From contig JAACPN010000009.1 of the NCBI GenBank assembly GCA_009995425.1, forward strand, positions 6,672-54,848: a DNA stretch of 48,177 nt, read 5' to 3'. Below, piece by piece: positions 9,001 to 21,181 of this stretch. Every line of letters starts with the position of its first letter. The stretch's first letter is position 1. The notes under the pieces are model-generated. The model did no database searches. It saw nothing but the letters and a program-made list of their open reading frames with translations, and was not told the origin of the DNA. Made by a program: the position numbers and the translations under genes. The stretch comes from Legionella sp. (GTDB lineage: Bacteria; Pseudomonadota; Gammaproteobacteria; Legionellales; Legionellaceae).

Positions 9001-12000
9001 TGTATTTTTATATCTCGGGCATACGTATGAGCCCGTTGTCATGCAAGACGCGCCGCAAAAACGCCTCGGTGAATTACAATTGCGCATCGACAATGACTTT
9101 CTTTATTATAAATTCATGCATTATGGTCAAGAGCTTGAAGGCGAAATTGCATTACAAAATATAACACCTGAATTAAAGCAGTTTGATGCAAGCACCGTCG
9201 TATCCAATGAAACCTTAAGATGCATTTTACAAATTGCTTACACAACCCGTAAACAAAATATTGATAACCATTTAGTTGATCCTTCGCCAGATGAAGCCTT
9301 AGATTTATATCAATGGTATTTGGACCATCACGATAACAGTGAAAAACTTGCGCGGTACAAATCACATGCTGAAAGAAAGCCTGAACTAGCAAAAGCAGAA
9401 CAAGAAAATTGCGCGCCTGAAAACCGCCCGGATCACCTCATTAAACACACACGAATTTCACAATTTTTAAAAGAACTTAAATACCGTGTTTACCATCGTT
9501 TTAAACACTTAAATACATCATTAAAACAAGAGCTATGCCTAGAATTCGATAAAAAAGATCTACCCTACCCCGAGGTAGGTGTTCAAAATTGGCTTATTAA
9601 CTTACTCAAAGAGCTTAACGAGCGAAAACCTGTGGAATTTATTAGCGCACTTCGTGAGGGTTCTAAGGGTAATAACCAACCATCCCCTACTTATTTAAAT
9701 TCTTTAGAAGTACCACAACAAGTTCTAATGTTTAAGCGCCTCCTGAATGTTCTTTATTACCTAGAGCAAATCGTACTTGAGCTAGAACAAGTTAACGACA
9801 AAAGTTTTCAAATTCCGTATGTGATGCACTTAGTGATTTCGTACCTCTATGTGCAAGACATTATGCCTCTACTTGCTGAGTTAAAAAACGATCCGGTACT
9901 TTCAGAACTGTATACAGATGTATCTCATCAAATAAATGCAATATATAAAGTCGTGAACCATGAAGCACAATACTATGTGGAAACAAGCCACCCTGACGAT
10001 AAAACAAAAAATCAATCGGCAGGCCTACAGACCATACTCAATATGCTAAAAATGCTGCCCGAACGTTTATCAACATCAACTGATGAATTTAAAGCAAAAC
10101 GTCCCGAACTAAGGCAAGCAACCGAGAAATCTACACGTAACATCGAGAAAATTCTTCAACATTCCAGTGCATATTGGTCCTATCTTTTATTGCTTCTCGA
10201 TTTACCAACCTGTCAACGTTTATTAAGTGACATGAGTCATGACTTTGAACATTTGCTCGAACATTCGCATGCAGCAACACAGCGTAATTTAGATAAGCTC
10301 AATACAGAATATCTAGCAAAAATTCGACTAGAAGCAGATAAACTAGAACATACGTTAGGATTAACACCCGGACTTATAACCCAACCTCTCCATGAGATTT
10401 TAGATGAATTTTACAAAGGTTTAATCACGCCGCTTACACCTAAGGTAGATAAGCAAGTTCAATTACTCTGCGGCAATCCTGCGATAACTGAGCGGATTGC
10501 TGCAGCACAATCACGTAAAGATCATGCTCACACTCAACTAACGCAATATCAACAAAAAGCAGATAGGATTCAAGCATTATTGAATGACTGTGACACGTTC
10601 GATGAACACAAATCAGATCAAACGAGGATAACACTTAACGAAGTTTATCAAACAGCTTTACCCACGTTAAAAGCCTCACTGAATAGCTCCGATGTTTATC
10701 TTGCATCTATTCAAGAGGTTATACGCGGGAATGAAGCCCCCGAGGGAAGAAAACGTTTAGACTGTTTTGTCTTCGATGAACAAAAATCACAACTTTATCA
10801 TATCAACGAGCAGGGTAAGCTAAATCCGCAAACTGGATGTAACTTATTTCTACAATCCATTCCTGCGGACCAAGCCCTACCAGAACACCTTGAGCATGAG
10901 ATGGACATGCTCTATCCAGATGATTCTGTCGATCCCATGCGGATAGGAAATAAAATAGGAAATAAAATACGTATTCAACGTACCACGTTAATTCAACACG
11001 GCGATAAATATTATGTCTATGCCAACACCGATGACACAAGATGGAAATACACCGAGCTCGATGCTGAAGTTATTGCAAAGATGAGATTAAATTTTTCACA
11101 TAAAACACCCCTTCATATTCATACAAAATATCAAGCTATGTATGATGAAATTGCGACTAAAACCGGTTTGATTTACCCTATTCATTTAAAAAAACCGTTT
11201 AAAACCTTAAGATTTATGCGCAAAAAGAAAGAAGTAAACATCGCGACGGCAAGACATTCTGAAATATTATATTTATCCGAACATGCCATCAATGAATACA
11301 TTACTTCTAACAGTGACTTTTCGCTCTCACAACATAAGCTGAGTATTCAACCGGGATGTTGTTTAATCTCCCTCAAAAATGAACCGAAAGATTTTTATGA
11401 ACTTGAACTTCCTGCCGGATACAGTAGCTATTACGCCCAAATAAGCGAATATGATCTTGGATCCATGTTAAGCTTGGATGGTGATTATCGTAAAGCAGAA
11501 AGCGGTATCATTTACTTAAATGAAAACCCTAAACAATATTTCGTCAAAGGCATGAGACAACCCGTGTTATTTGATACAACGTTTGATTTATCGGATTTAA
11601 GGACAAAACTCAAGAATCAAGATTTAAAACAAATCATGTTAAATATCACATCACGCGCAGGTCATACGCCTGAGCGAACCGATATTTTATATTATATTAA
11701 TAGAGAAACTAGCTCGATAATACCGCTGCCTATCCCCGCAGAAAAACAAAGCGTCCTCGATATCAAAAAACTCAAAGATATTCATAAAGAACAAATTTTT
11801 GATGCACGTGATTTTGCTGATGTCGAACATTTGACGGGTCATCGAAGTGATGCATCACTCATCATTGATATTAATACGTTTCAAGCCAGCGCAGAAAACA
11901 TTGGAAAACTTAAAACGCTTGTACAGCGCTCCAAAGCCTATTATCAAGGCATGATAAAAACATCACACATAGCGGAAGCAACGGCAGATGAGCAGTTGGC

Positions 12001-13048
12001 GTTTTTAAATGCGGAAGCGAACGCACAAGAAGCAAAAAATAAAGCAATAAAAGAATCAATCTACACGAATTATTTTAAGAAAGCGATGCATCCTTTGATT
12101 GCAGAAAGCGTAAAAAATACGAACTTACAAAACTACACCTTGCACGCACTTACAGAAAATACACACTTAAAACCGAACCGCTTGTATGTCAATTTTGATC
12201 ATGGAAAAATTAACTATCGCGTTATCAACCCAGCTGGAAAATTACGCAAAAGTAGTATCAAGTTAAATCAAATCTCCTGGCCTCAAAACAAACCACTTGA
12301 ATCCGTCGACGATTTGGTTTCTTATCTTCCTCAAATACTTAAGATTACAGCAAAAAAAGGCGATGGCCATACGCGCCCCCACGCCTTAGCCGATGACTAT
12401 CAAGCCAAGCTCACAGCAGCCTTGCTTAATATAAAAGAAGACGCTATCGTAGCTGCGGCTAGCTCTGGACGATCAAAAACCCTTGACAATGCCTTAGCGG
12501 CTCAAATCACAGCATTCAATGACGCGCAACTTGAACATTACAAGCAATTGGATGCGATGAATCAAGCCGTCACCGAATTTCGCCTCTATTTAAAGCGTAC
12601 AAAAAAACAAATTCAGAAAACATCATCCTGTTTTGAAAACGAAGAAACGCTTCAATTAAAAAACGGCGCTTTAGACTTAATTGAAGCGTATGCGGCCGAT
12701 ACAAGGAAAACGCCAGAAGAACGCATCGTATTGATTCAAGCTTATTTAAAAGATTCAGATACGCTCGATAGCTTGATGGCATATCATACCTACACCCGAA
12801 CCTCGTTCCAATCACTGTTGCAGTGCGTGTATCGACTACTTGAGGCAGTCGGGTTATACACACCCGAGATGACTCAGCGTTTAGATAAAATCGTGGATGC
12901 TGTACAGAAGCATCAGCCCCCACTTTCAGCCAATAATACTTGGTCGTTTTTTTCAAAAACAACCCGAGAGAAAATCAAAGATACTATGCTTACGCCAAGA
13001 ACTCGTCCCGCGCCCGATGATGACAGCGAAGCTGGGCTTGAAATATAG
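6047..13048 (+). CDS. Giant protein of unknown function (about 2333 aa), candidate effector
   Basis: I do not recognise a domain of known function. The protein is hydrophilic and mostly helical, has no signal peptide or membrane segment, and ends in an acidic tail (APDDDSEAGLEI) of the kind seen in Dot/Icm effectors. Two repeat types are visible. One is a helical phrase, LLLKPGRLSNPLMEQIKPW near residue 305 and LGLTPGLITQPLHEILDEFY near 1435. The other is a beta-hairpin phrase, TVYVNIEDGALHYHV near 613, YYVYANTDDTRWKY near 1655 and RLYVNFDHGKINYRV near 2047. ATG 6047 was chosen because the in-frame TTG at 5972 lies in the likely -35 box; no strong ribosome binding site is seen. It could be a secreted scaffold or coiled-coil effector (inference). 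Confidence 0.7.
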   Translation: MTDSHMPPAWQTPLKALHHARVLFRKLRTDFVIQQRKECDAHVLSFLDNRQTQGKPFSEDYSHEPDDIQRVKNLENALYLAEQAFKKLGDLNLVDRKRYDITLITEAYEACHLLLNLTCDFELNFRNEINLIASGLASVLNLPNNFSTPRASCFSHQVGLTLGRAIDHRKSIDGQSGYDLLTYFGAVFPDYPSHIEYIRTTIEKFTSRNPEYTPNVDKEKMQRLYEQGQLLSRTIANSNQSSLYFVFNLISLLRQTHTLWMHIYQEAGELNDTMQNLGREYLALLKYELLPAIFQSVDKLERQLLLKPGRLSNPLMEQIKPWHESLVQTAKLLIKFDETNEHLLKIEDRRFIELRIQPIEEKIETSTEVLHFVEPALAELEVCLTSSEPMISRDLQQHILALTPYMPDTDNPLLSRIHKHIGYSWRHFASDWFNFVTNFVTWSNEETLNKPTPANIERTLRQLQQRWQQLKTDHEFKKDRYQLQITAIEQQAHQVLFSPPSDTHAFQVSEQEILEDTYHLPENQPSTTTHVIYEKRGQDTYVQHPNKLSIHASWTLYRSYEKKIAQLEQAQAACDQLLNTTDHHGAWQITKKLGFAPSYSLALLDHNVIHKPQTVYVNIEDGALHYHVLKTPNKSCNLHLTTLETAIDAGLKGYIWDHDQNQLSYITEDGNIRSNITLPNDATSLKALIKVKTMILKHIRRNKSPDSNQPIHVPISAEEIRDYITSASGHHPGIIHKASIPLADLDCKLTELTTLAPLQKFLPHIFHELYERGHVHDEFKADCIRWYSSIQPYVASLDRDFDARMTHLLSGTFIKKARTNIPDIGLAEAKRQWRSTQHALSIQIAKLSEKRAIHWQYILNQTFQLPAKPDVKLKQREFLRDTARFMPSLAPIKRQLHQSKKTCFKIDLALKQLNKENAHAYLKAEDYAWFQDVYVGTLAHATISEIETQLRQKLAYETLQIKRNEQLIQQLETTTPTQANANEDDVFLYLGHTYEPVVMQDAPQKRLGELQLRIDNDFLYYKFMHYGQELEGEIALQNITPELKQFDASTVVSNETLRCILQIAYTTRKQNIDNHLVDPSPDEALDLYQWYLDHHDNSEKLARYKSHAERKPELAKAEQENCAPENRPDHLIKHTRISQFLKELKYRVYHRFKHLNTSLKQELCLEFDKKDLPYPEVGVQNWLINLLKELNERKPVEFISALREGSKGNNQPSPTYLNSLEVPQQVLMFKRLLNVLYYLEQIVLELEQVNDKSFQIPYVMHLVISYLYVQDIMPLLAELKNDPVLSELYTDVSHQINAIYKVVNHEAQYYVETSHPDDKTKNQSAGLQTILNMLKMLPERLSTSTDEFKAKRPELRQATEKSTRNIEKILQHSSAYWSYLLLLLDLPTCQRLLSDMSHDFEHLLEHSHAATQRNLDKLNTEYLAKIRLEADKLEHTLGLTPGLITQPLHEILDEFYKGLITPLTPKVDKQVQLLCGNPAITERIAAAQSRKDHAHTQLTQYQQKADRIQALLNDCDTFDEHKSDQTRITLNEVYQTALPTLKASLNSSDVYLASIQEVIRGNEAPEGRKRLDCFVFDEQKSQLYHINEQGKLNPQTGCNLFLQSIPADQALPEHLEHEMDMLYPDDSVDPMRIGNKIGNKIRIQRTTLIQHGDKYYVYANTDDTRWKYTELDAEVIAKMRLNFSHKTPLHIHTKYQAMYDEIATKTGLIYPIHLKKPFKTLRFMRKKKEVNIATARHSEILYLSEHAINEYITSNSDFSLSQHKLSIQPGCCLISLKNEPKDFYELELPAGYSSYYAQISEYDLGSMLSLDGDYRKAESGIIYLNENPKQYFVKGMRQPVLFDTTFDLSDLRTKLKNQDLKQIMLNITSRAGHTPERTDILYYINRETSSIIPLPIPAEKQSVLDIKKLKDIHKEQIFDARDFADVEHLTGHRSDASLIIDINTFQASAENIGKLKTLVQRSKAYYQGMIKTSHIAEATADEQLAFLNAEANAQEAKNKAIKESIYTNYFKKAMHPLIAESVKNTNLQNYTLHALTENTHLKPNRLYVNFDHGKINYRVINPAGKLRKSSIKLNQISWPQNKPLESVDDLVSYLPQILKITAKKGDGHTRPHALADDYQAKLTAALLNIKEDAIVAAASSGRSKTLDNALAAQITAFNDAQLEHYKQLDAMNQAVTEFRLYLKRTKKQIQKTSSCFENEETLQLKNGALDLIEAYAADTRKTPEERIVLIQAYLKDSDTLDSLMAYHTYTRTSFQSLLQCVYRLLEAVGLYTPEMTQRLDKIVDAVQKHQPPLSANNTWSFFSKTTREKIKDTMLTPRTRPAPDDDSEAGLEI

Positions 13049-13126
13049 CTATAAATCTAAAATGCTACATGAAACTTAAGACGATTTGATTTATGATAAT
13101 GTTTTTTGATTTTAGGAGCCCGCGTC

Positions 13127-15799
13127 ATGCATGTAGGTCAAGACACCTTAGGTACCCTGAGCACACTCGATGTAAACGGTAAAACCTATCACTATTACAG
13201 CCTTAAACAGGCTGAAAACAAACATTTTAAAGATATAGCGCGGCTTCCCTACTCACTCAAAGTTTTATTTGAGAATTTATTGCGTTTTGAAGACGGTGAT
13301 ACCGTCACAACCGATGATATTGCGGCCCTTGCTGACTGGATTAAAACAAAAACATCCAATCATGAAATTGCCTACCGTCCTGCACGTGTACTCATGCAAG
13401 ATTTCACCGGTGTCCCGGCGATTGTTGACTTAGCCGCGATGCGTGATGCTGTCTCGGCCATGCATGGCGATCCTAAAAAAATATCGCCTCTTTCTCCCGT
13501 GGACCTCGTGATTGATCATTCCGTCATGGTTGACCAATTTGCAACGCCTAACTCACTGACCATCAATACAGACAAAGAAATGGAGCGTAACCAAGAGCGC
13601 TATGAATTTTTGCGTTGGGGACAAACCGCGTTTGATAATTTTCGTGTGGTTCCACCGGGTACCGGTATTTGTCATCAGGTTAACCTTGAGTATCTTGCTA
13701 AAACCGTATGGACTTCTGAGCAAGACGACAAAGCTTATGCCTATCCTGATACATTAGTGGGTACCGATTCTCACACCACCATGATTAACGGACTTGGCGT
13801 GCTGGGTTGGGGTGTCGGCGGTATTGAAGCTGAAGCCGCTATGCTCGGCCAGCCTATTTCTATGCTGATCCCCGAAGTGGTTGGATTCAAACTCACGGGT
13901 GAATTAAAAGAAGGGATCACCGCAACCGATTTAGTTTTAACCGTGACACAAATGCTTCGCCAACACGGCGTGGTGGGTAAATTTGTCGAATTTTATGGAT
14001 CTGGCCTGGCCAATTTGCCGCTGGCCGATCGCGCAACGATTTCTAATATGGCACCAGAATACGGTGCGACCTGTGGTTTCTTCCCTGTCGATAAAGAAAC
14101 CATCCATTATTTAGAACTCACCGGCCGTGATGAACAAACCATAGCGCTCACCGAGGCGTATTCTAAAGCGCAAGGTTTGTGGTATAACGCCGGAGATGCC
14201 GACCCTGTATTCACCCACAGCTTAAGCTTAGACATGACGACGGTTGAGCCGTCACTTGCAGGCCCTAAACGCCCTCAAGACAAAGTTACGTTAAGCACCC
14301 TACCCATCGCATGCGATAAATTTTTAGAAGAATCCGGTAAATTAATCGAAAAAGACAAAGCGTTTGCTACCAGCGACGCGTCTATTCAACTTCATCATGG
14401 TGATATGGTGATTGCTGCCATCACAAGCTGCACGAACACCTCAAACCCTAGCGTCTTGATGGCAGCAGGTCTTGTGGCTAAAAAAGCCGTCGAAAAAGGC
14501 TTGATGAGTAAGCCTTGGGTTAAAACATCGCTTGCACCTGGATCTAAAGTCGTGACGGATTATTTAGAACATGCGGGCTTGCAATCTTATCTTAACAAGC
14601 TGGGCTTTAATCTGGTGGGTTACGGTTGCACAACCTGTATCGGAAACTCAGGTCCTCTGCCCGATCCAATTGCTGAAAGCATCACCAACAACGACATTGT
14701 GGCGTGCTCGGTCCTCTCTGGAAACCGAAACTTTGAAGGACGCGTGCATCCTCAAGTTCGTGCCAACTGGCTTGCCTCACCACCACTTGTAGTGGCTTAT
14801 GCTTTAGCCGGTACTGCACGTATTGATTTAAGCAAAGATGCGTTAGGCCAAGATATAAACGGCCAAGATGTGTACTTAAAAGACATTTGGCCAACACGCG
14901 CTGAAATTGCAACAGAAGTTGCCAAAGTAAGTAATACCATGTTCCGCCGTGAATATGCGGATGTGTTTAAAGGTGATGCTGCCTGGCAAGGCATCAAAAC
15001 AGCGGAGAGCACAACGTATCCATGGAATAACAGCTCCACCTACATTCAGCATCCGCCGTTTTTTCAAGATTTAAAACCAACCCCAGCCCCTGTTCAAGCC
15101 ATAAGTCATGCCTATGTCTTAGCATTATTAGGTGACTCCATCACCACAGACCATATCTCTCCCGCCGGTGCGATTAAAGCCGACTCTCCTGCCGGGCGTT
15201 ATTTGAGTGATCAAGGCATTGCAGCCAAAGACTTTAACTCGTATGGCTCGCGACGTGGAAATCATGAAGTGATGATGCGTGGTACGTTTGCGAATATCCG
15301 TATTCAAAACGAAATGACACCCGATAGGGTCGGTGGCGTGACACGTTATGTTCCGTCGGATGAAAGCATGTCGATTTATGATGCGGCCATGCGTTACCAA
15401 GCCGAAGGTCATCAACTCGTGATCTTTGCGGGTAAAGAATACGGTACCGGTTCTTCTCGTGACTGGGCGGCTAAAGGTACACTATTATTAGGTGTTCAAG
15501 CCGTCATCGCTGAAAGCTTCGAGCGTATTCACCGATCTAACTTGATTGGTATGGGCGTATTACCGTTGGAGTTTGAGGCCGGAACCACACGCAAAACACT
15601 GGGCCTCACTGGCCAAGAACGCGTGAGCATTGCTGTGGATGATAGTTTACAAGCAAAATCTAAGCTTCACGCAGTCATCACGCAACAAGATGGCACAGAG
15701 CTTAAAATTAAACTCAACTGCCGTATTGATACCAATAACGAGCTTAATTATTACAAAAACGGCGGTATTTTACAGTACGTTTTACGTAATTTAAGTTAA
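13127..15799 (+). CDS. acnA: Aconitate hydratase A
   Basis: Interconverts citrate and isocitrate in the TCA cycle using a [4Fe-4S] cluster in the cytoplasm. The 890-aa length matches the AcnA/IRP1-type enzyme. Cluster ligands are in [10 protein letters not shown] and [11 protein letters not shown]. Other active-site phrases are present: [49 protein letters not shown] and [22 protein letters not shown] at 13114-13118 stands 8 bases before ATG 13127, so this start is preferred over the TTG at 13106. It lies 78 bases after the giant gene and converges on tadA. Confidence 0.97.
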   Translation: MHVGQDTLGTLSTLDVNGKTYHYYSLKQAENKHFKDIARLPYSLKVLFENLLRFEDGDTVTTDDIAALADWIKTKTSNHEIAYRPARVLMQDFTGVPAIVDLAAMRDAVSAMHGDPKKISPLSPVDLVIDHSVMVDQFATPNSLTINTDKEMERNQERYEFLRWGQTAFDNFRVVPPGTGICHQVNLEYLAKTVWTSEQDDKAYAYPDTLVGTDSHTTMINGLGVLGWGVGGIEAEAAMLGQPISMLIPEVVGFKLTGELKEGITATDLVLTVTQMLRQHGVVGKFVEFYGSGLANLPLADRATISNMAPEYGATCGFFPVDKETIHYLELTGRDEQTIALTEAYSKAQGLWYNAGDADPVFTHSLSLDMTTVEPSLAGPKRPQDKVTLSTLPIACDKFLEESGKLIEKDKAFATSDASIQLHHGDMVIAAITSCTNTSNPSVLMAAGLVAKKAVEKGLMSKPWVKTSLAPGSKVVTDYLEHAGLQSYLNKLGFNLVGYGCTTCIGNSGPLPDPIAESITNNDIVACSVLSGNRNFEGRVHPQVRANWLASPPLVVAYALAGTARIDLSKDALGQDINGQDVYLKDIWPTRAEIATEVAKVSNTMFRREYADVFKGDAAWQGIKTAESTTYPWNNSSTYIQHPPFFQDLKPTPAPVQAISHAYVLALLGDSITTDHISPAGAIKADSPAGRYLSDQGIAAKDFNSYGSRRGNHEVMMRGTFANIRIQNEMTPDRVGGVTRYVPSDESMSIYDAAMRYQAEGHQLVIFAGKEYGTGSSRDWAAKGTLLLGVQAVIAESFERIHRSNLIGMGVLPLEFEAGTTRKTLGLTGQERVSIAVDDSLQAKSKLHAVITQQDGTELKIKLNCRIDTNNELNYYKNGGILQYVLRNLS

Positions 15800-15813
15800 G
15801 CTTAACTTAAATT
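15788..15813. terminator. 26-bp perfect palindrome between convergent acnA and tadA
   Basis: The half-site AATTTAAGTTAAG is followed directly by its exact reverse complement. The palindrome contains both stop codons: acnA TAA at 15797-15799 and the tadA stop at 15807-15809. Its position suggests a bidirectional terminator or transcript-end hairpin, but it is AT-only around the centre, has no loop and has no clear U-tract, so the function is inferred. Confidence 0.45.
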
Positions 15814-16259
15814 CGGCGCTGTTTAAAAAAATTACTGAGCAGCGCCGCACTCTCAGCTTGAAGAGGCCCTTCGTCAATTTGAAGACGATGATTAAGCGCT
15901 TCGCTACCCAGTAAATTAAAAACAGACCCAGCAGCACCTGTTTTTAAATCGCGAGTTGCAAACACAACGCGCGTGCAGCGCGCTTGCAATAACGCGCCGG
16001 CACACATAGAACATGGCTCAAGCGTAACATACAGCGTGCTATCTAAAAGTCTGTAATTTTTCATTTTTTCGGCAGCCTCACGAAGTGCTAGAACTTCAGC
16101 ATGTGCGGTGGGGTCATGGCGTGTCATGACTTGATTAAACCCCGACCCCAACAGCTCACCATGACGTGAAACAAGCACAGCGCCAACCGGAACCTCACCA
16201 GCCGATTCAGCCTGCAAAGCTAGCTGATAGGCGTGTTGCATCCAGCCTAAATCATCCAT
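15807..16259 (-). CDS. tadA: tRNA-specific adenosine deaminase TadA
   Basis: Deaminates adenosine-34 of tRNA-Arg(ACG) to inosine. The 150-aa protein has the zinc deaminase signature: HAE at residues 53-55 (zinc His and catalytic Glu) and PCSMCAGAL with zinc cysteines 83 and 86. EVPVGAVLV near residue 22 is the usual N-terminal phrase. It follows guaA by 9 bases and is probably the last gene of a guaB-guaA-tadA operon. Confidence 0.95.
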   Translation of the reverse strand: MDDLGWMQHAYQLALQAESAGEVPVGAVLVSRHGELLGSGFNQVMTRHDPTAHAEVLALREAAEKMKNYRLLDSTLYVTLEPCSMCAGALLQARCTRVVFATRDLKTGAAGSVFNLLGSEALNHRLQIDEGPLQAESAALLSNFFKQRRI

Positions 16260-16268
16260 ACTAAAGAC

Positions 16269-17819
16269 TTATTCCCACTCAATCGTTGCTGGAGGCTTAC
16301 CTGAGATATCATACGTCACACGGGATATTCCAGACACTTCGTTAATAATACGATGCGATACTTCACCCAAAAAATCCCACGGTAAATGCGCCCAATGCGC
16401 CGTCATAAAATCTTGTGTTTCAACCGCGCGTAAACAAATCACCGGATCATAACGCCGTCCGTCCCCCATCACCCCCACACTATTGACCGGCAAGAATACA
16501 GCAAAAGCCTGGCTTACTTTATGATACAAATCGGCTTCCCGGAGTGCTGTAATAAAAATTGCATCGGCTTGACGCAGAATATCGGCATAGCCTGGTTTAA
16601 TTTCACCTAAAATTCTTACCCCAAGTCCAGGTCCTGGAAATGGATGGCGATACAAGCGATCTTCTGGTAAACCTAGTGCAACACCTAATGTGCGTACTTC
16701 ATCTTTAAATAACGTACGAATGGGTTCTAATAAATTAAACGGCAAGGCTTCGGGCAAGCCTCCAACGTTATGATGTGATTTAATGCCTGCAGACTCAATC
16801 ACGTCGGGATAAATGGTCCCCTGTGCAAGCCATTTAACCTCAGGAAGACGCTTCGCCTCTTCTTCAAACACCTCAATAAACGTACGTCCTATAATTTTTC
16901 GTTTTTCTTCGGGGCAATCAACTCCAACTAAGGCGTTCAAAAACCGTTCTTCCGCATGAACACACGTAAAATTCATGCCCTGCTCATCGGCAAATAAGGC
17001 TTCAACTTCTTCAGCCTCGCCTAAACGTAACAGCCCCGTATCTACAAAAACGGCATGCATGTTTTGGCCTATGGCACGGTGCAATAAAGCAGCCACGACC
17101 GAAGAGTCCACACCACCGGACAAGGCAAGCATGACTTGCTCAGATCCAACCGTGTGCTGAATATCTTCCACTAATTCTTCTAAAATATGCTCAGTTGTCC
17201 ACGTTGCATCTGCCTCGCACACATCATCAACAAACGCTTTTAAAATACGTATGCCTTGCGGCGTATGCGTGACTTCTGGATGAAACTGCAAACCGTACCA
17301 AGGTTTTGACGTATGTGCCATCGCAGCAATCGGCAGATCACGTGTTTTTGCAAGCGATACAAAACCCTCAGGCAAACGCGTGACATGATCGCCATGACTC
17401 ATCCATACATCAAGTAAACATGCATCAGATGGAGACTTGCGATCATAAATAGCCTCTAAAAATTTATGGTTTTGCGTTAAACACACTTCGGCATAACCAA
17501 ATTCACGAATAGCCGAAGATTCAACTGCTCCCCCTAGTTGAATGGCCATGGTTTGCATGCCATAGCAAATACCTAACACCGGAAGGTTTGAGCTAAACAC
17601 CCAATCGGGTGCGCGCGGGCTGGCTTTATCTAAGACTGTACTCGGTCCTCCTGATAAAATAATGCCGCACCAGCTACCTGTATCTAATATAGCTAACTGA
17701 CTTGTATAGGGATGAATTTCACAATACACATCCATGTCTCGAATCCGTCGTGCAATGAGTTGCGTATATTGCGAACCAAAATCAAGTATCAATATGCTTT
17801 TATCGGTATGCTGTGTCAT
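16269..17819 (-). CDS. guaA: GMP synthase (glutamine-hydrolysing)
   Basis: Converts XMP to GMP with glutamine and ATP, the last step of guanine nucleotide synthesis. The 516-aa protein has a class I glutamine amidotransferase domain (GICYGMQ with nucleophile Cys85; [10 protein letters not shown] with the catalytic His and Glu), an ATP pyrophosphatase domain (LSGGVDSSV near residue 230) and a C-terminal dimerisation domain ([15 protein letters not shown], ending PPATIEWE). It starts 3 bases after guaB, so the two are co-transcribed. Confidence 0.97.
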   Translation of the reverse strand: MTQHTDKSILILDFGSQYTQLIARRIRDMDVYCEIHPYTSQLAILDTGSWCGIILSGGPSTVLDKASPRAPDWVFSSNLPVLGICYGMQTMAIQLGGAVESSAIREFGYAEVCLTQNHKFLEAIYDRKSPSDACLLDVWMSHGDHVTRLPEGFVSLAKTRDLPIAAMAHTSKPWYGLQFHPEVTHTPQGIRILKAFVDDVCEADATWTTEHILEELVEDIQHTVGSEQVMLALSGGVDSSVVAALLHRAIGQNMHAVFVDTGLLRLGEAEEVEALFADEQGMNFTCVHAEERFLNALVGVDCPEEKRKIIGRTFIEVFEEEAKRLPEVKWLAQGTIYPDVIESAGIKSHHNVGGLPEALPFNLLEPIRTLFKDEVRTLGVALGLPEDRLYRHPFPGPGLGVRILGEIKPGYADILRQADAIFITALREADLYHKVSQAFAVFLPVNSVGVMGDGRRYDPVICLRAVETQDFMTAHWAHLPWDFLGEVSHRIINEVSGISRVTYDISGKPPATIEWE

Positions 17820-17822
17820 GCG

Positions 17823-19359
<1,537 letters not shown>

Positions 19360-19368
19360 TACTTCTAC

Positions 19369-21024
19369 TTAAGATGATTTTTTTCGTTTGATTAACTGCC
19401 GCACGTTTGTAATCAACATCGGTTTGTAAAAATAATAACCTTGCCCATACACACATCCAATATCAATTAAGGCGTTCACTTGGGCTTCGGTTTCAGGCCC
19501 TTCTGCAATGAGTGTAAACTTGAGATCTTTTGAGAGTTGAATCAAAGCATGGATAATAGCTATAGCCGATTTTTTACTGCGTTTATCCAAAAGTTGCGTA
19601 AATACTTTATCAATTTTGACCGTGTCAAATTGATATTGTGTTAGGCGATTTATTGATGAAAATTCTGTTCCAAAATCATCCATAGCGCATTGAATGCCCT
19701 CTTTTTTTGCTTGCAGTAGTGCCATGTTTAAGTCACTTGCATTTTGCATGCTAAAACTTGATTCAGTGATTTCAAATTCAAGTTGAAGATTGCGATCGTG
19801 TAAATTAGCATCCTTTGATTGAACCAACGACACAAGATGTGCAACATGCTGTTTAAAATCAACGACTTTAGGCGATACATTGATGGTAACTTTCAACGGA
19901 TTTTCGGGGTTTAATAGGCTGATATCCTCCAGAACTTTGTTAATAACATAGGTATTCAGTTGTTCTGACAAATTCCAATCTTCTAAATAAGAAATAAATT
20001 CATCCGGTGAAAGCAAACCTCGCGTTGGATGGTTCCAACGAATAAGCGCTTCGACCCCAACAACATGCCCTGTCATCATATCAACCTGAGGTTGGTATAG
20101 CATGCAGAATTCTTTTTTAGTCAATGCGTGTTTAACTTCAGATTCTAGCTTCATCACTTGTTCAAAATACTGCTTTGACTTTTTTGAAAAAAAACAAATT
20201 GGTTCTTTTTTTCTTTTAGCATCATATAGAGCAAAGGCAACATGACTTAATAAATCTTCTTTTGTTTTACCACCTGAGGGGTAGCACACCACGCCCATCG
20301 TTAAATTACATACAATCTCCTTACCCTGTAGTTCGTAAGTCTTTTTACCTACCCCCTCTAAACAAGAGACGAGATTCGTGAATTGACGTGAGTTACTGGT
20401 GGCTCCAAGCAGGATAAGAAATTCATCACCTCCGATACGTGCAAAAAAATCAGTAGGTTCTAAAAAACTGGATACGCGCTTTGAGAACGAAACCAACAAC
20501 TCATCCCCTACACGTGTGCCATATTGATGATTGATAAATTTGAATTGGTTTAAATCAAGCGCTAACAAGTAAAAACATGTTTTATTACGACGATGTTTTT
20601 CAATAACTTCACTCAACTTCTGTTGAATAAACTGCCTATTAAATAACCTTGTTAGCGAGTCTTTTTTGATCATTGATTTATTCGTTAACTTTTGCATCTG
20701 TTGCATGGTTGTGTCAAAAATAGCCGTATAAAAAATATACTCACCTGACTCTATTTCAATCACTGATAATAAAACATCAAGCGCCTCACCGTCTTTTTTT
20801 TGTGCTTTTGTCTCTTGATTCATACGAAAAGCATCAGTTTTTTTTAATGCAACATCAAGTATTAATTTTTTTATACTTTTACCGAGTATTTCAGACCGCG
20901 TATACTGAAAGAATTGTTCTGCGGCCAGATTATATTCTTGAACAAGACCCAAATGATTAAAAATAATCATCGGATGGATATGATGAATAAAAATGGATTT
21001 AAATACGTCTGTACATTGCTTCAT
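19369..21024 (-). CDS. PAS-GGDEF-EAL cyclic-di-GMP signalling protein
   Basis: Controls cyclic-di-GMP and can in principle make and degrade it. The 551-aa protein has a PAS sensor (about 15-125), a GGDEF domain with intact RIGGDEF near residue 198, and an EAL domain with EALIRW near 325, INVSP, EITESS, AMDDFGTEFSS, VKID, AEGPETEAQ and GQGYYFYKP. The metal and catalytic residues of an active phosphodiesterase therefore look present. The RxxD inhibitory site before GGDEF is EPTD, so the Arg is missing and product inhibition may be lost. No membrane segment is seen. ATG 21024 with AAGGAGG upstream is preferred over the start at 21054. Confidence 0.93.
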   Translation of the reverse strand: MKQCTDVFKSIFIHHIHPMIIFNHLGLVQEYNLAAEQFFQYTRSEILGKSIKKLILDVALKKTDAFRMNQETKAQKKDGEALDVLLSVIEIESGEYIFYTAIFDTTMQQMQKLTNKSMIKKDSLTRLFNRQFIQQKLSEVIEKHRRNKTCFYLLALDLNQFKFINHQYGTRVGDELLVSFSKRVSSFLEPTDFFARIGGDEFLILLGATSNSRQFTNLVSCLEGVGKKTYELQGKEIVCNLTMGVVCYPSGGKTKEDLLSHVAFALYDAKRKKEPICFFSKKSKQYFEQVMKLESEVKHALTKKEFCMLYQPQVDMMTGHVVGVEALIRWNHPTRGLLSPDEFISYLEDWNLSEQLNTYVINKVLEDISLLNPENPLKVTINVSPKVVDFKQHVAHLVSLVQSKDANLHDRNLQLEFEITESSFSMQNASDLNMALLQAKKEGIQCAMDDFGTEFSSINRLTQYQFDTVKIDKVFTQLLDKRSKKSAIAIIHALIQLSKDLKFTLIAEGPETEAQVNALIDIGCVYGQGYYFYKPMLITNVRQLIKRKKSS

Positions 21025-21181
21025 ACACGTCCTCCTTACATATACATAACCCATTTATGAACTGCATGACTTAATTATAGACATTAAATTACGGAATTAA
21101 GAGAGAGGGACGTGTTAACTTAAATAAATTATGAGATACTCTTACTAAAATTAATCAGCAAGCAATGCATAGGATGCACGC

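Noticed and set aside
12570..12962. 130-codon open frame on the minus strand
   Set aside because: Antisense to the giant gene, with unnatural composition. A shadow frame.
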